This document shows, piece by piece, positions 1 through 5,463 of a DNA stretch of 7,849 nt. A program made the position numbers and the translations under genes. The stretch is from Oscillospiraceae bacterium (lineage in GTDB: Bacteria > Bacillota > Clostridia > UBA1381). Numbering within the stretch: position 1 is the first letter of the stretch; each line of letters starts with the position of its first letter. The notes beneath the pieces were generated by a model. The model worked only from the letters and a program-made list of their open reading frames with translations. It did not search any database and was not told where the DNA came from. The stretch lies in contig SVKH01000072.1 of the NCBI GenBank assembly GCA_015068545.1, forward strand, positions 1-7,849, in the 5' to 3' direction.

Positions 1-152
1 TACCCCGTTAGCATTACCACCACGAAACCACAGATAATAAGGGCAAAAAGCACAGCTATGATATGAACAGCCCATGACTTGTACCACACCATATCGTCCC
101 TTTTTACTACCTGAAACCTCGGCTCGCGGACAACCCTTTCCTTATTCTTCAT
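1..152 (-). CDS. ABC transporter permease, BMP/YufP-like, N-terminal fragment
   Basis: This is the start of the inner-membrane permease paired with the upstream ABC ATPase; only 50 codons lie in the window. The visible protein has a charged cytoplasmic head (residues 1-22, rich in K, R, E and D) and then a long hydrophobic stretch from about residue 28 to 49 (VHIIAVLFALIICGFVVV), which is the first transmembrane helix. The chosen ATG at 152 lies 9 nt after an AGGAGG placed inside the end of the ATPase gene. A second in-frame ATG at 158 is only 3 nt from that site, so it is less likely. The frame overlaps the ATPase by 11 bp, which suggests translational coupling. Family knowledge: BMP-type importers normally use two permease genes after the ATPase. 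Assignment to the YufP/NupP-like group is inferred mainly from position, since so little protein is visible. Confidence 0.8.
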   Translation of the reverse strand, partial: MKNKERVVREPRFQVVKRDDMVWYKSWAVHIIAVLFALIICGFVVVMLTG

Positions 153-1683
153 GGTCATGCACCTCCTGCGACTTTGTCATTAGCAGACCTATCTGCTCCT
201 TGGTGGCAGTCCTTGCGTCAACTATTCCGCTGATTTTTCCGCCACAAAGGACCATAACCCTGTCACATAGCTCCAGAATAACGTCAAGGTCCTCGCCTAC
301 GAATATTACTGCAACACCTCTTTTTTTCTGTTCATTTAAGAGGTTGTAAATGGTATATGATGAATTGATGTCAAGACCGCGCACCGGATAAGCCGCCATC
401 AATACAGTAGGAGAAGCCGCAATCTCTCTTCCTACAAGAATTTTCTGCACATTTCCGCCGGAAAGCCTTCTAACAGGAGTATTGGCACTTGGGGTTACAA
501 CCTCCAAACGCTCTATAATCTCATCTGCCAGATTTTTAGGTGCCTTTCTTTCCAGAAAAACAGACTTACCCTTTCGATAACTCCTGAGCATCATATTGTC
601 TACAATGTCCATATTTCCCACAAGTCCCATTCCCAGTCTATCCTCGGGAACAAAGGACAAGCGAACGCCCATATCACGGATTTGCATAGGTGTTTTATCG
701 CGCAAATCCTCAATCTCGCCGGTTTTTGGGTTTAGATAATTAACCTTACCGTCATTTAGCTTCTGAAGACCGGCAATAGCTTCCAAAAGCTCTCTCTGAC
801 CGCTTCCGGCAATGCCTGCAATACCAAGTATTTCACCCGAGCGCGCAGTAAACGACACATCCTCTAAAAGCGCAACACCTTCACGGCTCATGCAGGTTAT
901 CCCTTCCACCGTCAGTCTGTCAACCGAGTTTTCCGTCTCACTTCTTTCTATATTAAGTGATATCTTTTTGCCTACCATCATTTCGGTAAGCTGATTTTCG
1001 GTCGTTTCCGAAGTTTTTACTGTGCCAATATATTCGCCCTTTCTCAGAACAGATACTCTGTCTGACAGCGAAAGCACCTCATGGAGTTTGTGAGTGATAA
1101 TGATGATAGCCTTGCCGTCATCACGCATACGTCTTAAAACGGCAAATAGCTTTTTGGTTTCTTGTGGAGTTAAAACCGCTGTAGGCTCGTCCAGAATAAG
1201 GATATCTGCACCGCGGTAAAGCACACGGATTATCTCTACCGTTTGCTTTTCGGAAACAGACATCTCGTATATCTTTTTCGACGGCTCAATGGCAAAACCG
1301 TACTTTTCACCTATTTCCTTTACCTTTTTTTCTGCATTTTTAATGTCGAACTTATCCTCATCTTCAAGTCCCAGAATAATATTCTCCGTAGCAGAAAAAA
1401 TGTCCACTAACTTAAAATGCTGGTGAATCATACCAATTCTGTAATCAAAGGCATCTCTTGGCGAACGGATACAAACCTCTTCTCCATCCACAAAAATCTG
1501 GCCTTCGTCCGGAAAATAAATGCCGGCAATCATATTCATGAGTGTGGTTTTTCCGCTACCGTTCTCGCCCAATATGGACAGAATTTCACCCTTGTTTACA
1601 GCAAGGCACACTCCCTTATTCGCCACAACACTACCAAAAGTTTTGGTAATATTCTTAAGCTCTATAGCCGCTGTGTTTTTCAC
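142..1683 (-). CDS. Double-domain ABC ATPase of a BMP-type (nucleoside/purine) importer
   Basis: This 513-residue cytoplasmic protein powers an ABC importer and has two nucleotide-binding domains in one chain, as in RbsA, MglA and YufO. Domain 1 has Walker A GENGSGKT (39-46), Q-loop Q88, Walker B ILILDEP (161-167) and switch His198. Its signature reads MSVSEKQ (141-147) rather than LSGGQ. Domain 2 is degenerate, as is normal for this family: GIAGSGQRE replaces Walker A (290-298) without the lysine, the signature LSGGN is intact (407-411), and Walker B is LMAAYP without the catalytic Glu. One functional ATP site is therefore expected. The start is GTG at 1683: an in-frame TGA lies immediately upstream, and GGGAG sits 8 nt before it. 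The gene is third in the xpt-BMP-ATPase-permease operon. The substrate is inferred to be a purine base or nucleoside; a sugar cannot be excluded from the ATPase alone. Confidence 0.95.
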   Translation of the reverse strand: MKNTAAIELKNITKTFGSVVANKGVCLAVNKGEILSILGENGSGKTTLMNMIAGIYFPDEGQIFVDGEEVCIRSPRDAFDYRIGMIHQHFKLVDIFSATENIILGLEDEDKFDIKNAEKKVKEIGEKYGFAIEPSKKIYEMSVSEKQTVEIIRVLYRGADILILDEPTAVLTPQETKKLFAVLRRMRDDGKAIIIITHKLHEVLSLSDRVSVLRKGEYIGTVKTSETTENQLTEMMVGKKISLNIERSETENSVDRLTVEGITCMSREGVALLEDVSFTARSGEILGIAGIAGSGQRELLEAIAGLQKLNDGKVNYLNPKTGEIEDLRDKTPMQIRDMGVRLSFVPEDRLGMGLVGNMDIVDNMMLRSYRKGKSVFLERKAPKNLADEIIERLEVVTPSANTPVRRLSGGNVQKILVGREIAASPTVLMAAYPVRGLDINSSYTIYNLLNEQKKRGVAVIFVGEDLDVILELCDRVMVLCGGKISGIVDARTATKEQIGLLMTKSQEVHDHEE

Positions 1684-1785
1684 TCAACTCACTCCCTACC
1701 ACAAATTATTCTTGATAAAAGCTTTTAATAAAAGTCCCATACGGGCACAGGAATATTGAAATAATTCACTCATAATAAAAGAGCA

Positions 1786-1814
1786 ATAGGCAGGGCAAAA
1801 TCTGCCCTACCTAT
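1786..1814 (-). terminator. Hairpin with partial U-tract between binding protein and ATPase
   Basis: In transcript (minus) sense, ATAGGTAGGGCA and TGCCCTGCCTAT form a 12-bp stem with one A/C mismatch and a 5-nt loop. It is followed by TGCTCTTTTATTA, an interrupted U-tract. It lies 43 bp past the binding-protein stop codon and about 100 bp before the ATPase start. Because the operon continues in the same direction and no strong promoter is seen before the ATPase, I read it as a leaky terminator or 3'-end stabiliser. Such a site would raise binding-protein mRNA above ATPase and permease mRNA, a common arrangement in importer operons. The function is inferred. Confidence 0.6.
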
Positions 1815-1857
1815 ATTATCTTTTTATGTCACAACTGGTGACAATATTTCGTTTTTA

Positions 1858-3048
1858 TTATTTTGTTGTGATACCGTCAATGTCAATATCAAAATATGGC
1901 GCTGAACGGAATTCTGATTCATGGAAGTAGCCTTCAGAAATAACCTGTGTATCAGGTGTGAAGTTTTCGTCTGTATCTACGTCTGCCATGTATTCTTCAA
2001 GTGAAGCACCGCCAACAGTAAATGTTGCTGTGTCGAATACCTTAATCTCGCCGGAGATAAGCTTAGCCTTAACCTCTTCTAGTTTTTCGATTGTGCCAGG
2101 AGCTGCAACAGCTTCATTTAGGCCAAGAGTTTGAACTACGTTATCAGCAAGTCCGCCGCAGAAATCCTGCTCTATGGCTGTGCCGTTCATTGTAGCTGTG
2201 ATGATGTGTTCAAAGTATGGTGCCCAGTTAATCTTTGAAGAAATCAAAGCTGTGTTAGGACCCCAATCACGAGTATCAAGGTTGTAAGCTACATTAGGTA
2301 CGCCAGCTTCTTCACAAGCCTTTGGAGCGCCTTCAGAGTCTGCGTGTTGGCTGATAAGAACGCAACCGCCTGCTATAAGAGCATTTGCAGTTTCCTTTTC
2401 TGCTGCGATATCAAACCATGAGTTTGTGTACTTAACATCCATAGTTACACTTGGGCAAACAGAACGTGCGCCAAGGAAGAAAGATGTAAGACCAGACTTA
2501 ACCTCTGCATATGGGTAAGCACCTACATAACCCATCTTTGCATTTTCTGCGCTGATGATACCCTTTTCGATCATATCATTAAGCTTAAGACCTGCTGCAA
2601 CACCTGCAAGGTAACGGCCTTCGTAGATGGAAGCAAACGCATTGTAGAAGTTAGGAAGGTTCTTTGTATGAGCCTTTGTTCCTGTTGCGTGACAGAAAGT
2701 AACCTCTGGGAACTCTTCTGCCGCTTGAATCATGAAATCTTCGTGACCGAAGCTGTCTGCAAAGATAAGATCACAACCAGCATCTACTAGGTCAGCTGCT
2801 GCATTGTAACATTCTGCTGTTTCCGGGATGTTTGTCTTGATCATAACCTGATCTGCATCCAGACCAAGAGTTTCTGTTGCAACAGTTGCTGCATCCATGA
2901 AGTTCTTGTCGTAGGTTGAGTTTTCATCGTGTAGGAAGATGAAGCCTACTTTAATACCGTCTGTTTCTGTTGGTTCTACCTTGCTTCCGCATGATGCCAA
3001 GGAAAGCATCATACTTGCGGAAAGAAGTGCTGCAAGTATTTTTTTCAT
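1858..3048 (-). CDS. BMP-family substrate-binding lipoprotein of ABC importer
   Basis: This 396-residue extracellular lipoprotein captures substrate for the adjacent ABC importer. The lipoprotein signal is clear: MKK, a hydrophobic core, then lipobox LASC with the lipidated Cys at residue 20. The mature part has the BMP/PnrA fold signature: a first strand IKVGFIFLH (32-40) followed by ENSTYDKNF (42-50), GYVGAYPYAEV (173-183), TNSWFD (208-213) and the QHADSEG region (234-240). The start is set at 3048 because AGGAGG lies 9 nt upstream; an in-frame start 10 codons earlier would put this site inside the gene and spoil the signal peptide. The gene lies 64 bp after xpt and before the ATPase. BMP proteins of known function bind nucleosides, and this together with xpt linkage suggests a purine base or nucleoside. 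The spacing of the binding residues cannot settle which one. Confidence 0.93.
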   Translation of the reverse strand: MKKILAALLSASMMLSLASCGSKVEPTETDGIKVGFIFLHDENSTYDKNFMDAATVATETLGLDADQVMIKTNIPETAECYNAAADLVDAGCDLIFADSFGHEDFMIQAAEEFPEVTFCHATGTKAHTKNLPNFYNAFASIYEGRYLAGVAAGLKLNDMIEKGIISAENAKMGYVGAYPYAEVKSGLTSFFLGARSVCPSVTMDVKYTNSWFDIAAEKETANALIAGGCVLISQHADSEGAPKACEEAGVPNVAYNLDTRDWGPNTALISSKINWAPYFEHIITATMNGTAIEQDFCGGLADNVVQTLGLNEAVAAPGTIEKLEEVKAKLISGEIKVFDTATFTVGGASLEEYMADVDTDENFTPDTQVISEGYFHESEFRSAPYFDIDIDGITTK

Positions 3049-3112
3049 TTTATAATTCCTCCTGCCTATTTTTGGCAATAATTTAAATTTATGTAAAATT
3101 ACATTTACATCA
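3049..3112 (-). other. AT-rich xpt-binding protein spacer with two small inverted repeats
   Basis: The spacer contains ATGTAAA/TTTACAT (3091-3110, 6-nt loop) and TGCC/GGCA (3063-3077), the second ending at the edge of the ribosome binding site AGGAGG at 3058-3063. Neither is followed by a U-tract in the minus sense, so they do not look like terminators. They might mark an mRNA processing site or tune translation of the lipoprotein. This is weak evidence. Confidence 0.3.
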
Positions 3113-3703
3113 TCAGTTATTCTGCGGTCGGAAGGTGATGGAATCGTCGGTCATATTGTCTACAATAGCCAGTGATTCAATTCTGTATCCCTTCTTACGC
3201 AAGGAGTCTCCTCCGTTTTGGAAGCCCTTTTCCACAGCAATCGCGGCACCGACAAATGTGGCGCCTGCCTGCTCTACCAGTTCAATAAGCCCTTCCAAAG
3301 CTCTGCCATTGGCCAAAAAGTCATCAACTATCAGGATTCTATCCTCAGGTAGTACAAACTCCTTACTGACTACAATGGTATTTACAGTTTTATGCGTAAA
3401 GGACTCAACCTGTGTGGAAAGAACCTCACCTGATACATTTTGGGATCTATTCTTCTTTGCAAAAACAACAGGCACGTTCATAGAAAAACCTGCACCAACT
3501 GCAATCGCTATCCCCGAGGCTTCTATCGTAAGAATCTTTGTGACGCCTTCATCGGCAAAGAGTCTGTGTATCTCCTTGCCCATTTCCGCAAGCATTTTTA
3601 CATCAATCTGTTGGTTAAGAAAACTGCCTACCTTTAAAATATTGCCGGGCAGAATCTCACCCTCTGCAAGTATTTTATCTTCCAATGCTTTTATAATAAT
3701 CAC
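3113..3703 (-). CDS. xpt: Xanthine phosphoribosyltransferase
   Basis: This cytoplasmic purine-salvage enzyme converts xanthine (more weakly guanine) and PRPP to XMP and pyrophosphate. The protein matches Bacillus Xpt along its length and at the usual size (about 190-196 residues). Visible landmarks are KVGSFLNQQID (24-34), the TIEASGIA loop (59-66), SFTHKT (101-106) and the PRPP-binding motif ILIVDDFLANGRA (123-135). EKGFQNGG (158-165) follows. The reading frame opens with GTG at 3703 after an in-frame TAA six codons upstream, but the only Shine-Dalgarno-like GGAG (3703-3706) overlaps this GTG. ATT at 3697 (5 nt) or ATA at 3694 (8 nt) would be spaced better, and ATA aligns with the usual family N-terminus (M-x-x-L-E-x-K-I), so the true start is uncertain by 2-3 codons. 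The gene is first in the transporter operon, where many Firmicutes have the xanthine permease gene pbuX after xpt. Confidence 0.95.
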   Translation of the reverse strand: MIIIKALEDKILAEGEILPGNILKVGSFLNQQIDVKMLAEMGKEIHRLFADEGVTKILTIEASGIAIAVGAGFSMNVPVVFAKKNRSQNVSGEVLSTQVESFTHKTVNTIVVSKEFVLPEDRILIVDDFLANGRALEGLIELVEQAGATFVGAAIAVEKGFQNGGDSLRKKGYRIESLAIVDNMTDDSITFRPQNN

Positions 3704-3827
3704 TCCAATAAAGCGTACTTAAAAAGGAGAATCTATCTGCCTGAAACCTTATTGTACCTATGTTTTTACGCAAAATGCCTCGCTTTAAAAAAACTTCAAA
3801 ATACAGTATCTTCCAAATATTCTCCGT
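3704..3827 (-). promoter_or_regulatory. xpt operon 5' leader, possibly structured, no canonical purine riboswitch
   Basis: This is the stretch between the predicted transcription start (about 3825-3827) and xpt. In transcript sense it begins with GGAGAAT (3825-3819), which exactly complements ATTCTCC (3732-3726) about 90 nt later, followed by TTTTT. This pairing would close a domain containing a second possible stem, GTTTTT (3794-3789) with AAAAAC (3767-3762), around a small GCA-TTT-TGC hairpin. CTCC within ATTCTCC could instead pair with GGAG at the xpt start, so a switch controlling translation is conceivable. The J2/3 and loop sequences of guanine riboswitches (TATGG, GTTTCTACC, CCGTAAA) are absent. 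The structure is inferred by eye from complementarity only. Confidence 0.4.
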
Positions 3828-3832
3828 ATTTG

Positions 3833-3861
3833 ATGATACCACACATCTTCCTCAGTGTCAA
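3833..3861 (-). promoter_or_regulatory. Sigma-A promoter of the xpt-transporter operon
   Basis: Minus-sense TTGACA (3861-3856), a 17-bp spacer and TATCAT (3838-3833) make a good vegetative promoter with a perfect -35. Directly upstream of the -35, A8-T-A6 runs (about 3862-3880) resemble an UP element. The transcription start is expected near 3825-3827, giving a leader of about 120 nt. Confidence 0.75.
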
Positions 3862-4004
3862 TGATATTTTTTATTTTTTTTGAACAAATTAGACAATTTT
3901 CTATCCAATTTTTCATACATTTGTCACTCATAGAAATTTATTGAAATATTACCGGTTTTGACAAAATATTATATATGGTAACGAGAAAGGAGCTATGTAT
4001 TTTT
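3862..4004. other. AT-rich divergent intergenic region
   Basis: This separates the leftward xpt operon from the rightward membrane-protein gene. It is strongly AT-rich, with long T-runs on the plus strand. A plus-strand promoter is not clear. TTGAAA at 3941-3946 with AATATT at 3965-3970 (18-bp spacer) is the best candidate; it would start RNA near 3977 and include the ribosome binding site AAAGGAG at 3986-3992. TTGACA at 3958-3963 has no acceptable -10 box at normal distance. No ORF, repeat or RNA gene is supported here. Confidence 0.4.
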
Positions 4005-4640
4005 ATGGAATTGATGATGAAATTTATAGAAGCTATCGGAATAATTTCCTTTGCAATTTCCGGCGCAACCATGGGCATAAAAAAGAAAGCGGATCCGTTT
4101 GGAGCGGTGGTCCTTGCGGTAGTGACAGCCACAGGAGGAGGTATCACTCGGGATATATTCCTTGGTAGGCTTCCTCCGGCATCTTTTTTGGATACTGGCT
4201 ACATATCCACTGCCGCACTGACCGGAGTAGGCGTTTTCTTTGTGGCAAAAAACAACAAGCACTGCTATGAAAAGAATCTAGCCATTTTAGATACGGTAAA
4301 CAATGTCTTTGACGCATTGGGACTTGGAGTTTTTACGGCTATGGGTACTTACCTAGCTATAACCTGCGGATTTTCCCGAAATACCTTCTTCGCTATATTT
4401 ATAGGTGTACTCACCGGCATTGGCGGAGGATTTATACGGGATATTATGCTAAGGGAAATACCTTTTGTTTTGCAAAAACACTTCTATGCCCTTGCATCTA
4501 TTGCAGGAGCATTTATCTTTTATTCCCTTTATATGCTCCACATTCCGGAAACTCCTTCTCTTTTGGTATCTGCCTCGGTTACCTTTGTCCTTCGTATGCT
4601 TGCCACTCACTACAAATGGAATATTCCGCCCGCTATTTGA
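4005..4640 (+). CDS. UPF0126/TRIC-family membrane protein (YicG/YvgT-like)
   Basis: This 211-residue integral membrane protein has the duplicated UPF0126 (TRIC) architecture. Two halves of about three helices each carry GGGITRD (44-50, followed by IFLGRLPP) and GGGFIRD (140-146, followed by IMLREIPF). Other family features are FAISGATMG (16-24) and LDTVNNVFDALGLGVF (95-110). Prokaryotic TRIC proteins form trimeric cation channels, and some UPF0126 members have been linked to glycine transport, so the substrate is not assigned. The start is set at ATG 4005 with AAAGGAG 12 nt upstream. The longer in-frame ATG at 3975 has no ribosome binding site and would place this site inside the gene. The length agrees with the family (about 200-215 residues). 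It is transcribed away from the xpt operon and followed 89 bp later by the amidase gene, possibly in one transcript. Confidence 0.9.
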   Translation: MELMMKFIEAIGIISFAISGATMGIKKKADPFGAVVLAVVTATGGGITRDIFLGRLPPASFLDTGYISTAALTGVGVFFVAKNNKHCYEKNLAILDTVNNVFDALGLGVFTAMGTYLAITCGFSRNTFFAIFIGVLTGIGGGFIRDIMLREIPFVLQKHFYALASIAGAFIFYSLYMLHIPETPSLLVSASVTFVLRMLATHYKWNIPPAI

Positions 4641-4729
4641 AGTATACCGCTGCATTGAATCCGTCTTTTTGCACCTACCTGCCACTACTTTTCATACTAT
4701 ACTGTATAAAGCTTAAAGGAAGTGATTTT

Positions 4730-5227
4730 ATGCAAGAAATAGAATACAATCGGGATATGGCTCTTGCCTATGCAAGAAGATGGGCTCTTTCGCGAAATCC
4801 TGCTTACTACGATTTTACCGGCATTGGCGGAGATTGCACATCCTTTGCATCTCAATGCGTTTTTGCAGGCTCGGGAGTGATGAACTATACTCCTACCTAT
4901 GGATGGTACTATATTTCAGGGCTTGACAAGTCACCGTCATGGTCGGGAGTAAACTATTTTTACAACTTCATGACCACCAATGACGGAGCAGGGCCGTTCG
5001 GTGAGGAAGCCGTGCTTTCTCGTTTGCAGGTTGGTGACATCATCCAGCTTGGCGGCGAAAACGGACAATTCTACCACACTCTTGTGCTGACAGGCATCCG
5101 TGGAAATATACAAAACCGCCGATACTATGTTTCGGCACATTCTAATGACGCATATATGCGCCGATTGGACAGCTACAACTTTGCCCGAATCCGCGGAATC
5201 CATATTATAGCCGTTAGAACTCCGTAA
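4730..5227 (+). CDS. Amidase_6-domain protein (putative papain-like amidase), no signal peptide
   Basis: The whole 165-residue protein matches the putative amidase domain (Amidase_6), a cysteine-hydrolase fold related to NlpC/P60 and CHAP. It opens with YNRDMALAYARRWAL (6-20) and NPAYYDF (23-29), then has the likely nucleophile in GGDCTSFASQC (33-43, Cys36), DIIQLG (103-108), the likely catalytic His in FYHTLVLTG (114-122, His116), and SAHSND (135-140). Such domains usually act on peptide or cell-wall bonds, but the substrate is unknown. The start at ATG 4730 is supported by AAGGA 9 nt upstream. An in-frame extension to ATG 4616 would overlap the preceding gene, lacks a ribosome binding site, and has only a short hydrophobic patch. 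No signal peptide or membrane segment is visible, which is odd for a wall-active enzyme: it may be cytoplasmic, exported by another route, or a degraded remnant of a larger protein. Confidence 0.88.
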   Translation: MQEIEYNRDMALAYARRWALSRNPAYYDFTGIGGDCTSFASQCVFAGSGVMNYTPTYGWYYISGLDKSPSWSGVNYFYNFMTTNDGAGPFGEEAVLSRLQVGDIIQLGGENGQFYHTLVLTGIRGNIQNRRYYVSAHSNDAYMRRLDSYNFARIRGIHIIAVRTP

Positions 5228-5305
5228 AACGCAAGATATTGGTGGATAACACCCATATCAGCAACAAAATCACCATTATATGCTATTTTATTATGGTAAA
5301 TTATG
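5228..5305. other. Gene-free spacer after the amidase gene
   Basis: AT-rich spacer. GGTG/CACC at about 5241-5253 forms a 4-bp stem without a following U-tract, so no convincing terminator for the amidase gene is seen. Nothing else is recognised before the promoter at 5306. Confidence 0.4.
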
Positions 5306-5334
5306 TTGATTAAAGTAAAATTTTGTGTTATAAT
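5306..5334 (+). promoter_or_regulatory. Extended -10 promoter upstream of the capA-like leader
   Basis: TTGATT (5306-5311), a 17-bp spacer and a perfect TATAAT (5329-5334) preceded by TGT (extended -10 TGn) form a strong vegetative promoter. RNA should begin near 5341. The leader before the capA-like start codon would be about 270 nt, unusually long, and would carry all of the hairpins described below. Confidence 0.78.
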
Positions 5335-5412
5335 TGTTGCATGCAGAATTTTATTTCATAAAATTCTTAAGAGCTACTGCTCTTTTGTGCTCTTTTGTGC
5401 ACTGCAACAATT
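5332..5412 (+). repeat. Nested inverted repeats at the start of the leader
   Basis: Outer arms AATTGTTGCA (5332-5341) and TGCAACAATT (5403-5412) are perfect complements. Between them are a 10-bp stem AGAATTTTAT/ATAAAATTCT with loop TTC (5345-5367) and a 6-bp stem AAGAGC/GCTCTT with loop TACT (5369-5384). The left outer arm overlaps the -10 box, so in RNA only TGCAG (5342-5346)/CTGCA (5402-5406) would close the structure, with the AG of TGCAG shared with the next stem. As DNA it could form a three-branched cruciform. Confidence 0.6.
5378..5400 (+). repeat. 10-bp tandem duplication TGCTCTTTTG
   Basis: Two perfect adjacent copies (5378-5387, 5388-5397) plus a partial third (TGC). The first copy contains the 3' arm of the AAGAGC/GCTCTT hairpin, so either copy can supply that arm. 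It looks like a slippage duplication. Confidence 0.7.
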
Positions 5413-5423
5413 GACGGTGTCGC

Positions 5424-5451
5424 AAAAATGCTCTTGCAAGCAAGCATTTTT
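5424..5451 (+). terminator. Candidate terminator/attenuator hairpin inside the leader
   Basis: AAAAATGCT (5424-5432) and AGCATTTTT (5443-5451) form a 9-bp perfect stem with loop CTTGCAAGCA; an alternative inner TTG/CAA pairing is possible. The stem ends in five Ts, which could serve as the U-tract. If it terminates, the promoter at 5306 would yield a small RNA of about 110 nt; if it reads through, the capA-like gene. The stem is AT-rich and the U-tract lies within it, so termination may be weak. Confidence 0.4.
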
Positions 5452-5463
5452 ACTCCTGGTAAA

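Noticed and set aside
3135..3722. Long plus-strand ORF of 195 codons
   Set aside because: It is antisense to xpt, with Ser/Pro/Thr-rich low-information translation; xpt is clearly the coding strand.
3704..3827. Guanine/purine riboswitch before xpt
   Set aside because: Expected from family knowledge, but the conserved TATGG, GTTTCTACC and CCGTAAA elements are absent on the minus strand in this leader.
3795..3831. Terminator-like hairpin (AAATACGG/CTGTATTT followed by T7) in the xpt leader
   Set aside because: The predicted transcription start falls inside its 5' arm, so most of the stem would be incomplete in the RNA; it is also AT-rich.
3878..3889. PurR-like box (TTTTGAACAAAT) upstream of the xpt promoter
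   Set aside because: It lacks the CG of the Bacillus consensus, has no second box at the usual spacing, and PurR is not expected in Clostridia.
4616..4729. N-terminal extension of the amidase with a hydrophobic patch as a signal peptide
   Set aside because: It overlaps the end of the preceding gene, has no ribosome binding site, and the hydrophobic run is short; a good site precedes ATG 4730.
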